Assembly (NCBI GenBank): GCA_022844575.1
Contig: JALHLL010000001.1
Coordinates: 5,916 to 51,325, forward strand
Origin: a bacterium
GTDB taxonomy: Bacteria > Bacteroidota > Ignavibacteria > Kapaibacteriales > UBA961
Direction of reading: 5' to 3'
DNA: 45,410 bases
Shown piece after piece: positions 33,580 through 42,600 of the stretch; the first letter of the stretch is position 1; each line of letters opens with the position of its first letter. The position numbers and the translations under genes were made by a program. Below the pieces are notes generated by a model. That model saw only the letters and a program-made list of their open reading frames with translations. It was not told the origin of the DNA and made no database searches.

Positions 33580-35367
33580 TTATCGTATTATCTGTACCTT
33601 TTTCGTTAGCACGTTTTCACCATTACTCACTCTAATAAAATAAGTTCCGCTATTCAATTCCTGCACGGAAAAATGAATTACATCAATTCCTTCATTAAAA
33701 AAGTCCTGTTTTAATACCGATACATCTTCACCCAAATGATTAACTAAGGTTATTGTATAATAATCGGCTTTTTCATGAACAAATTCCATCATCATATCAT
33801 CGTGCACAGGATTCGGAGCAATATTCAATACGGTTCCATCATCATCATTATTTTCATGAACCGATACCGTAGAATTTGTTACATACATTCTTGCCGTTAC
33901 AGGCAAATGGTCGGATGTTGTGGATGTATAAGAACTGATAAAGGCATTCGGTGTTTCAATATATGTTCTGTGAAGATTTCCTGCGATTTCATTCGATACG
34001 AGAATATGATCAATCATACTTCTGTTCGTACGAATATATGTTGCCAAACCTCGTTCGCTTAATTGTTTCGTAACTACCGACCAATTCTGAACATCATCAA
34101 CAAACACCTTATATGGCGATGGGAATGTACCGTCTTTAATCGTGGATTTAATAACATCATCATTAAAATCGCCCAATACAATTACATTCTTATCTCCATA
34201 AAATGAATTAAGGTAAGTATGGAATGTAGTTGCATCTTGTTCACGACGTGTACGGTCATCTTCTGACGTTAATGTATCCGTTGCTTTTCCATGTATAACA
34301 AAAGCGTGCATATCGGATGTTTTTCCGTCAATGGTTGTTCTAAAAGAAAATCTATAAGGGAATCTGCCGCTTGCCCATGCTTGCGAACCACCATTCACCG
34401 CTAAACCACTATCAAGTAATTGAACGGTTGATGTGCGATATAACCACCCTGTTTTTTGCGCTTGGTTAATGCCTTTGGCAATAAATCCGGAAAAGCCACC
34501 TTGTAAAGTATCTCTTAAACGATTAAACATATTCTCTTTTGCAATTTCTTGCACACCTATAATATCACTTTCCATAGAATTCATGGTGCGTGTAACATTA
34601 CGTAACTGCAATTCGCTATTACTCGGTCCCGAAGTCGTATCGCCAAACCAATATAAATTCCATGTCGCTATATCCAATGTACGATTTCTTTGGACCGTAT
34701 CTTTTACTGGCGGATCAAGGCCCAAGTCAACAGCAAAACGTGGTTGTAATTGATATGTACCTCTGAATTGTGAAATCACACCTATTACATCAATTCTTCC
34801 GCTCGGAATTCCCAACTGATTCGTGGCAATATCCGTATTACCGTCGATTCTTACTTGTAAAGTGTTTCCCGCCTGATTTTTTAAAGTATAATTATTTTCA
34901 CCCTGAAATGCTCCTTCTTCCTGAAATTCCACACCGCGAACTCGGACTAATTGACCTTCAACACTTTCATTAATAGCAGGTATCGTAATATTGCGCGGCT
35001 CGGGTGCTTTTGCTTCAACGGGTACAACAATAAATGTAAAATCAGGCGATGTTAATTGAAATAAACCCGTACCCGGCTGACCTGTTGTCGGTTGAAATTC
35101 CGTAATTGTTGCGGTTTTAATAATAACGGAATCACCCACTTTTACGCCGCCGCGAAATGTGCTGTTAAATAAGGCAACACCGGCAGTACCATCTTGTGCA
35201 AAACATGTATTACGGAATTGATTGGCAACTGTAACACGCAAACCGACATTCGTAACAGTCGAACCGATAGCTTTTGTTTTAACTTCCGCAACCGTTGTTT
35301 GAGCAGAGCTTTCCGAGCATAATTGTAGCCATAAAGCACCTAATACTAATAGTCGAAATATTTTCAT
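33580..35367 (-). CDS. Secreted endonuclease/exonuclease/phosphatase-family protein, T9SS-sorted
   Basis: The 595-residue protein has a signal peptide to about 23. Two OB-fold-like nucleic-acid-binding-type regions follow (about 25-115 and 120-215, the latter with VEGQLVRVRGVEF and GRIDVIGVISQFRGTYQLQP). An EEP catalytic domain lies at about 230-495: ATWNLYWFG, GVQEI (E274), FVIHG (H359), LGDFNDDV (D400, N402), TSDHLPV (D486, H487), all key residues present. A T9SS sorting domain (NIAPNPVHDDMMME...) ends it. It should cleave extracellular DNA/RNA or phosphodiesters at the cell surface. AAAGG precedes the start. It is the last gene of a TBDR-lipoprotein-nuclease operon, suggesting nutrient acquisition. 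Confidence 0.9.
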   Translation of the reverse strand: MKIFRLLVLGALWLQLCSESSAQTTVAEVKTKAIGSTVTNVGLRVTVANQFRNTCFAQDGTAGVALFNSTFRGGVKVGDSVIIKTATITEFQPTTGQPGTGLFQLTSPDFTFIVVPVEAKAPEPRNITIPAINESVEGQLVRVRGVEFQEEGAFQGENNYTLKNQAGNTLQVRIDGNTDIATNQLGIPSGRIDVIGVISQFRGTYQLQPRFAVDLGLDPPVKDTVQRNRTLDIATWNLYWFGDTTSGPSNSELQLRNVTRTMNSMESDIIGVQEIAKENMFNRLRDTLQGGFSGFIAKGINQAQKTGWLYRTSTVQLLDSGLAVNGGSQAWASGRFPYRFSFRTTIDGKTSDMHAFVIHGKATDTLTSEDDRTRREQDATTFHTYLNSFYGDKNVIVLGDFNDDVIKSTIKDGTFPSPYKVFVDDVQNWSVVTKQLSERGLATYIRTNRSMIDHILVSNEIAGNLHRTYIETPNAFISSYTSTTSDHLPVTARMYVTNSTVSVHENNDDDGTVLNIAPNPVHDDMMMEFVHEKADYYTITLVNHLGEDVSVLKQDFFNEGIDVIHFSVQELNSGTYFIRVSNGENVLTKKVQIIR

Positions 35368-35400
35368 AAAAACCTTTTAAAAAACAATAAAACTTCAATA

Positions 35401-36087
35401 TCAATGAGGAAGATAACCTACACCTGTACGTGTATCTATCCCGGGAGTATCGTATGTATAAATTGTATATACTTTACCCGCAACAAAGTTTAATACGGGT
35501 AATGAACCCCAAAAATTTTCCTGTTTCCCCTCTTCATGCACGAGAATTGAATGCGTACCTGCATCTATGGGAAAAAGCCGTGTATAATCACCGGAATAAA
35601 TTGAAAACGGAGTAACAATATTCCCGTCGGAGGAAACCTCCAAAGCCGGATCGGCGGGGATTTTTTCAGCCAAATGTACAAAACGCAACGCTGCTTTCCC
35701 TATAAACGGACTTGTTAAAGTATCAGGAAGCGGGGCAAGAAAACCAACGGTATTTGATGCCGATCCTTTCATAAAAACCAAATAATTACCACCGGAGCCA
35801 AGTGTGTAAAAACTTTGAAACAGTAATTTGGAATTTAATTTATCATATACCTGCCAGCGTGTAGCACCACCTGATTTTGCTTCCGTAATCGACGCATATT
35901 GCCCCCGCTCAAGCGAACTTATTTGCACTAAGCTGTCAATATCAATACGAATTGTTTCGGCAAAGGAAATCCCGTTTACAAAACGAATTTTTGCTTTTGC
36001 CAAGTCGGGAATAACCGGAACATCCTCATTACAGCCCGTATTCAAACTAAGGATACCTAAAATCAATAGGAAAGTTATATATCGCAT
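35401..36087 (-). CDS. DUF4397-like lipoprotein
   Basis: This 228-residue lipoprotein (MRYITFLLILGILSLNTGC, lipobox cysteine at 19) contains the repeating beta pattern of DUF4397: AKIRFVNGISFAETIRIDID...FYTLGSGGNYLVFMKGS...AALRFVHLAEKIPADPALEV...IYSGDYTRLFPIDAGTHSIL. DUF4397 proteins are surface or periplasmic with no known reaction. The frame is open to 36141, overlapping the TBDR end. ATG at 36087 (or 36096) fits the lipoprotein signal better. It sits between TBDR and nuclease genes, so a role as accessory surface lipoprotein of the receptor is plausible. Confidence 0.75.
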   Translation of the reverse strand: MRYITFLLILGILSLNTGCNEDVPVIPDLAKAKIRFVNGISFAETIRIDIDSLVQISSLERGQYASITEAKSGGATRWQVYDKLNSKLLFQSFYTLGSGGNYLVFMKGSASNTVGFLAPLPDTLTSPFIGKAALRFVHLAEKIPADPALEVSSDGNIVTPFSIYSGDYTRLFPIDAGTHSILVHEEGKQENFWGSLPVLNFVAGKVYTIYTYDTPGIDTRTGVGYLPH

Positions 36088-36104
36088 ACAATTCATTAAT
36101 AATT

Positions 36105-39100
36105 TCAGAAAGAATAACGCATACCCAATTGCATGCGCCAACGCGAATAAAAATTATCCGTCGTGTAGATACCCTGCCCGCCATTTGCGGCATTCGGATC
36201 ATTATAATTGATTATCAAACGATTTTGTCTATCGAACACCGTTCTCGTTTGCGGATCGGTCGTTAGCCCCATAAGACCAAAACTCTGAAATTCCACATAC
36301 TTTTGCAAACCCCATTCGGAATTAAACACATTAAGTATATTCTGAATATCAAGTGTCAGCTCTATTTTTTGACCTGAAAATGTCGGTATTAATTGTGTAA
36401 TACGCATATCCAACAAATTAACCCAAGGTGCACGCATCGCATTCCTCGGTAAAATTTTTCCCTGATATTCTTTCAATTTGGGATTCGCTTCAATAAACTG
36501 CATTAACTGATCGAAAATCTGTGAAGGTGTTCTCAAATCCGTACCTGCCGACGGCTGATTGACAATTACTTTCGTGCCGTAATCTTCACGCTTCGGTACA
36601 TAAATCAAATCGTTAAAGTTAATACCGTCACCGTTGTAATCATTAAAATACGAAAAACCGTACGGTTGCCCCGAATTACTCGAATATACAAGTCCGAATG
36701 TGGTTTTTAACTCCTTAGTCCATGAGTACGTATAAGAAACATTAGTCATTATTCTGTGCGGTATATCAAAGTTGGAACGAGCCAAACTTGCATTATTCGG
36801 ATCGGCAGCATTCGTGTTCTGCCAATTGGAAAGTGCTACTGAATTTTGTCCGGCCTGAATATCATAAGCCCTGCCGAATGTATAAGAGATAATAGCCGAA
36901 ATACCCGGAACAAATTGATTATTGGCATCAAGTGACAGTTGAGAAACGACAGAGTACTGATACCCTTCATTCCGATTACGTAAAAGTAAAACTTGTGTAA
37001 AGTCTTTTGTCCTCAAAGAATCCGAACTTGAACCGAGTGCATACATTGCCCTTCCGTCCGTCGGCGATATGGCAAAACGTTTGGAGGGACGCAAATTCAT
37101 ATTCGTATAATCCACTTCATTTCTATTTTGGCTATACATACCTTCTAATGTCAAAGTCAGCCCATTATCAAGTTTATAATCCATACCAAATGTTGAACGC
37201 CATGTCTGTGGTAATCGGAAATTTTTATCCGTAAGATTTATAACCGATGTTCTAATCGGTTGTCCTGGATATGTGGAGTCACCGGGTACCAAAGGATCAT
37301 TTGCATATTGCGTATTAAGTGGAAATACAAAAGGCGTATTTGTACGGGGGTCATTTATTAGAACCTGATTTGCCCCTGTTCGCCCTAATTCCGAACGATA
37401 AAGATCCATACCCGTATTTGCATATTGATTGCCCAACCAAACCGCAGCTACACGTCCTGTAAATAAACCCGTACCACCCCGAATAATAAGAGTTTTGTCA
37501 TCGAATACATTATAATTAAACCCAATACGCGGAGAGAATAATAAATTATTATTCGGTAATTGATCGGTCGAAAAGCCGGGGAAACGTTTTGAGAGCGTAT
37601 CATTCCTATAGGGGGTATCTAAAAATATCGGTAAATCGAAACGCAAACCGCCTGTAATTCTGAGATTGGAAGAAACAGTCCATTCATCGGAAATATACCA
37701 ACCGGTTTGCAACATACTCCATTGCGCTCGCGGACGTGTATTTCCTCCCGTTACATTCGTATTAGCATAACTTACTCTGTAAAATGAAGGTGTACCGTTC
37801 GCAAATGCCTCTGCCGTCGGAAATATCATACTGCTAAAGGCATCCTGAATAAATAAATTATTAAAAAAATACAATTCATTATGCGTACCTAATGTTATTG
37901 TATTGTCTCCGGCAAATAATGTAAAGTCATCGGTAAGAGCAAATTGTTTTTGATTAAGCGCGTTTGTAGCCGAGCTTCGTTCAGGACCTAACCACACACT
38001 CTGATTTCCGCCCAAATACACACGAATTTCGGGAAAAGAGTTTCCTTGCAAATCTCTTTCATCATTAATGGATGTAAATGAAATTCTTAATTCATTAAAT
38101 ACATTATCAACAGCACTGAGACCTAAAAAATTCATATCGTGAAACATTGTATTCAACTGTCCTACGGTCGAATTTGTCACACTGTTAAATATATTCCATT
38201 GGCTTGATAAAGAAAAATTCGCATTGTCCCTCCGTACATTACGGTCTTGCAAACCATATGTATAATTATGCCTTACTTGCAATTTATTCGATTCGTTGAT
38301 ATTCCAATCCATTCTACCGATAATGTTCAAAGAATTATTACGCGATGTAAATAAATCGGAATTACCTGCATCATATCCGTACTTCGTGCGCGCTATTTCT
38401 TCAATTTCATCAATCTGATTTTTCGATACGGGAAAATTATTTAAAGCTCCCGGATCATTTATTCCTAATTCCAGAGGTGTTCGTCTTAATCGTGTTTCAG
38501 CAGTTATATGAAAAAAGAGCGTATTTTCAATAAATGCGCCGCCTAATCTGCCACCCATCTGAAAATCGCTGAATTGTGCATAGGGTCGGCGATTTGCATC
38601 AGGGCTTAAACCGACCAAGTCCTCATTACGACCATAGAGAAATACCGAACCTCTCATCGTATTGGTACCGGCTTTTGTTATGGCATTCACAACGCCACCC
38701 GTAAATCCGCTTTGCCTGACATCATAAGGGGATACGGAAACCTTTAACTCCTCTATAGCATCTAATGAAATAAAATTCGTATTTGCCTGACTTCCCGCCG
38801 TTCCTGCTTCGCCCAAACCGAACATATCATTTGCAACAGCTCCATCAATCTGAAAATTATTAAATCGTGAATTTTGCCCCGCTATACTCAAACCCTGCAA
38901 ACCGTCATTGCCTGCTGTTTGTGTCTGATTCGCAAGCGGGTTAATTCGGGCAAAATCGCTTATACTTCGGTTAATAGTCGGCGCGGCAGTTATCTGTTCA
39001 TTGGATATAACCGAACCTGAACCCGTTTTCGATATATCAAGTTCATTACTACGTTGTGCACTGACAATTACCTCTTCCGTTTTTGTATCTTTTTCCGAAA

Positions 39101-39434
39101 GTTCAAAGGAAATGTCCGTTTCCTCGCCGAGTTGTACTTGTATGTTCTTCTGTTCGGCTGAGTTGTAACCGATATAACTTACCTTTACAGAATATGGACT
39201 TCCGACTCTCATTCCTTTTATCGTGTATCGTCCTGATGAGCGAACAATAGCTCCGTACTTTGTTCCGGTCGGTTCATGAACGGCAATAATTCTTGCCCCG
39301 GCCAAAGCTGTACGCTTTTTATCATTTTGCGCTTTGGAAAACACCGTACCGCTTATGGAGCCGGTCGTGACACCCTGTGACCAAGCACTTATTGATGTAA
39401 GTATAAAGAGTACAAAGAGTAGTCGTAGATTCAT
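36105..39434 (-). CDS. Oar-like TonB-dependent receptor
   Basis: This 1109-residue receptor is of the Oar-like type, unlike the two module receptors. It has a signal peptide (MNLRLLFVLFILTSISAWSQ), a carboxypeptidase-regulatory domain (GSISGTVFSKAQNDKKRTAL...GRYTIKGMRVGSPYSVKVSY) and a plug with ISDFARINPLANQTQ and DAIEELKVSVSPYDVRQSGF. The barrel has GGTGLFTGRVAAVWLGNQYA, a classic Oar signature, and ends LGMRYSF. The frame is open to 39467, but ATG at 39434 begins the signal peptide. It heads the operon with the DUF4397 lipoprotein and EEP nuclease and faces the phytase-like gene, so I infer uptake of a product released by those enzymes. Confidence 0.92.
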   Translation of the reverse strand: MNLRLLFVLFILTSISAWSQGVTTGSISGTVFSKAQNDKKRTALAGARIIAVHEPTGTKYGAIVRSSGRYTIKGMRVGSPYSVKVSYIGYNSAEQKNIQVQLGEETDISFELSEKDTKTEEVIVSAQRSNELDISKTGSGSVISNEQITAAPTINRSISDFARINPLANQTQTAGNDGLQGLSIAGQNSRFNNFQIDGAVANDMFGLGEAGTAGSQANTNFISLDAIEELKVSVSPYDVRQSGFTGGVVNAITKAGTNTMRGSVFLYGRNEDLVGLSPDANRRPYAQFSDFQMGGRLGGAFIENTLFFHITAETRLRRTPLELGINDPGALNNFPVSKNQIDEIEEIARTKYGYDAGNSDLFTSRNNSLNIIGRMDWNINESNKLQVRHNYTYGLQDRNVRRDNANFSLSSQWNIFNSVTNSTVGQLNTMFHDMNFLGLSAVDNVFNELRISFTSINDERDLQGNSFPEIRVYLGGNQSVWLGPERSSATNALNQKQFALTDDFTLFAGDNTITLGTHNELYFFNNLFIQDAFSSMIFPTAEAFANGTPSFYRVSYANTNVTGGNTRPRAQWSMLQTGWYISDEWTVSSNLRITGGLRFDLPIFLDTPYRNDTLSKRFPGFSTDQLPNNNLLFSPRIGFNYNVFDDKTLIIRGGTGLFTGRVAAVWLGNQYANTGMDLYRSELGRTGANQVLINDPRTNTPFVFPLNTQYANDPLVPGDSTYPGQPIRTSVINLTDKNFRLPQTWRSTFGMDYKLDNGLTLTLEGMYSQNRNEVDYTNMNLRPSKRFAISPTDGRAMYALGSSSDSLRTKDFTQVLLLRNRNEGYQYSVVSQLSLDANNQFVPGISAIISYTFGRAYDIQAGQNSVALSNWQNTNAADPNNASLARSNFDIPHRIMTNVSYTYSWTKELKTTFGLVYSSNSGQPYGFSYFNDYNGDGINFNDLIYVPKREDYGTKVIVNQPSAGTDLRTPSQIFDQLMQFIEANPKLKEYQGKILPRNAMRAPWVNLLDMRITQLIPTFSGQKIELTLDIQNILNVFNSEWGLQKYVEFQSFGLMGLTTDPQTRTVFDRQNRLIINYNDPNAANGGQGIYTTDNFYSRWRMQLGMRYSF

Positions 39435-39692
39435 AATAATCGCCGATGTTACACATAACTTCCGCAAAACTCCGCAAATTTCTCAGCCCTGCCAAGTGAA
39501 CTTATAGTAATGAGAAAAATGTTCGCTTTGGCGTAAAGAATAATTGACTACAACTTATTACCAAATCATAAAATCCCTATCAAAAATCATTAAGAAATCA
39601 TAATCAAATCACAACATAAAGCCAACATTAGCTCAGTTAACTTGCTCTCCTATACAGTAGCAAGGTCTCATTCACATTATAAGGGAACCATT
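39435..39692. other. Divergent spacer between the Oar-like receptor and phytase-like genes
   Basis: No gene is seen. The spacer holds the 11-bp-spaced direct repeats listed separately. No clear TAnnTTTG box was found on either strand, consistent with activator-dependent promoters. Confidence 0.5.
39563..39612 (+). promoter_or_regulatory. Pho-box-like direct repeats AAATCA(T/C)
   Basis: Four heptamers are present: AAATCAT at 39563, 39584 and 39595, and AAATCAC at 39606. The last three are spaced exactly 11 bp (7-bp unit plus 4-bp AT-rich spacer) and the first is 21 bp upstream. This geometry is that of PhoB/OmpR-family binding boxes (7+4 bp). The sites lie about 81 bases before ATG 39693 and 128 before the divergent ATG 39434. 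Confidence 0.6.
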
Positions 39693-42600
39693 ATGAGTTT
39701 TCTCCGCTCAAAGTTTTTTTGTTTCACTGCGTTTATTGTTGCGATAGCCATATTCGATTATGTGCCATCCTTATCGCAGGCATATCCCCCACAGGGAAGA
39801 ACATTGCAGTTCTTGGGTAGATATTCTACCGGTTTATTTAACCAGTCAGCAGCCGAAATAGTAAGTTATGACCCCGCAACAAAAACTGCTTATATGATAA
39901 GTTCGGTAGCTGTTCGCCTTGATGCAATCAACTTGTCAAATCCGAAAAATCCGACACTTTCATTTACTATTGATTTATCACCTTATGGTAGTGCCGTTAA
40001 TAGTGTTGCTGTTAAGAATGGCATTATAGCCGCAGCAATGGAAGCACCTGTTCGTACCGACAACGGTTCTATTGTGCTTCTTACAACATCAGGGCAATTA
40101 TTAACACAATTAGCCGTGGGTGCTCAGCCCGACATGGTTACTTTCACCCATGACGGAAATAAAATTCTTGTAGCTAATGAAGGCGAACCGAGTTCCAATT
40201 ATTCTGTTGACCCTAATGGCTCGATAAGCATTGTGAATATTGCCGCCGGAGTTCAAAATGTAACGGTAACAACTCTCGATTTCAGTTCTTACAATAATCG
40301 CCGTCAGGAATTACTCGGAAAAGGTATTCGTCTTTTTGGGCCAAATGCAACGGTAGCTCAGGATTTCGAACCTGAATATGTAGCAGTATCTCCCGATAAT
40401 TCGCGTGCATGGGTAACATTACAGGAAAACAATGCCGTTGCTGTCATCAATCTTACTAACAATACATTAGCGGATATTTATCCTCTCGGTACAAAAGATT
40501 GGGGTCGCGGTTTACCAAGATGCGAAAAATATACGATGGAAAATCGTCCGCTTATGGGAACAACAGCGGCAGGTCAGGATATTTTGCTCGGTGGTTTTTC
40601 GGGCTTATGGTACGAAGGTACGACACCCGACGGTAAAATGAAATTTATCACTCATCCTGATAGAGGTCCGAATGCTGAACCTGCTAATATCGGCGGTGTT
40701 GTTAAAAGACCATTCGCATTACCCGACTATCAGGCGCGTATAGTACGTTTTGAATTGGATCCTGCAACAAAAAGTACAACAATAACCGAACAAATACCGC
40801 TTTTCCGTACTGATGGTGTAACACCTATAAGCGGAAAACCAAATGTTCAGGCACAAGCACAGGGTTTGGCATATACCGATGAGTTTGGCGTTGACTTATT
40901 TGGCAACCCGATTTCCAATGATGAAATGGGTGGCGACATGGAAGGAATTGTTGTCGCACCTGATGGTACATTTTATCTTGTTGATGAATATCGTCCGGCA
41001 ATCTATAATTTCGATCAGAACGGTATAATGATTGACCGTTTTATACCGATGGGTACTGCCGCTGCCGCGAGTCGTCCTGATGGTACATTCGGAACGGAAG
41101 TATTACCGGCCGTTTATGGTCAGCGTCGCAATAACCGTGGTTTCGAGGCAGTTGCAATCGAGGGCAATAAATTATACGCATTCATTCAGAGTGGTATTGA
41201 TAGCCCGGATTTGACAAATGACAATACTTCAAGAAATTCTAATTTCTTACGAATTGTTGAGTTTGATATCGTTACCAAAACCGTAACCGGTGAATTTGTT
41301 TATCCGATATTTGAACGCGCGCAAACTTGCGACAAACTTGGCGATGCCGTTTCTTTGGGCAATGGTCGTTTTCTTGTTGTTGAGCGTGATGATGCAACAG
41401 GACCAAATGCACGTAAGTATATTTTTGAAATTAACTTAACCGGAGCTACCAACACATTTACCAACCCGCCTTCTCTTGCGGTGGGTAAAACAATTGAAAA
41501 TTCAACGTATGATGAATTAGTTGCTGCAAATGTTCGCCCTGTTTTCAAACGTAAAGCAGTTCATCTTGCCTCTATCGGTTACGATCAAGCGGAAAAAGTT
41601 GAAGGTCTCGCAAGAATTGATGACAATACATTTGCGATTATAAATGACAATGATTTCGGCGTAGGCGGAAGTGTTTTACCGGCGATTCCTAATGGAACAA
41701 TTACTGTTAATTCTACCCCGATTGAATTAGGCATCATCAGTTTTGACCGTAGTAATGCTTTAGATGCCAGCGATCGTGATGGCGCGGGTAACACAGCATC
41801 CATTAACTTCCGTAACTGGCAAAATCTTTACGGTTTATTTATGCCCGATGCTATTTCCTCTTTCACTTCGGGCGGCAGAACTTATTATATTACTGCCAAT
41901 GAAGGTGATGCACGTGATTATTCCGGCTTTGGTGAAGAACGCAGAGTTAGTGATGCTACAAGGGTACCGTTAAATCCTGTATTTTTCCCGAATGCAACAA
42001 CCCTAAGACAAGATGCAAATCTTGGTCGTTTGCAAATTACTTCGTTTGTCAATACCGGCACTTTAAGTGCTTCTTCAATGTCAAGCGGCGATTTGGATGG
42101 TAATGGTACTTTCGAGATGCTCCATACCTTCGGCACTCGTTCATTTACAATATGGAATGCCGATGGTAACTTAGTTTGGGATAGCGGTGATGATTTAGAG
42201 CGTCGTACAGCATTCTTATTCCCTAACAACTTCAATGCAAGTAATTCCAACAATACACGTGATGGTCGTAGCACCTCCAAAGGTCCCGAACCGGAAGCAG
42301 TAACCGTAGGTGTAGTGAACGGTCGTACTTTAGCATTTATAGGACTTGAGCGTATAGGCGGAATTGCTGTATGGGATATAACGGAAGCTCACAAACCTAA
42401 ATATGTAGATTACATAAATACCCGTTCATTTAATGCACTCTTCAACTATCCGACTGAAGGCGATTTAGGACCCGAGGGTTTAGTCTTTATCCCTGAAAAT
42501 GAAAGCCCGAATGGACTGCCAATGATACTATGTGCAAACGAGACAAGTGGTACTGTTTCGATTTATCAAGTTAATCCTACTGCTGTTTATGTAGATGGAC

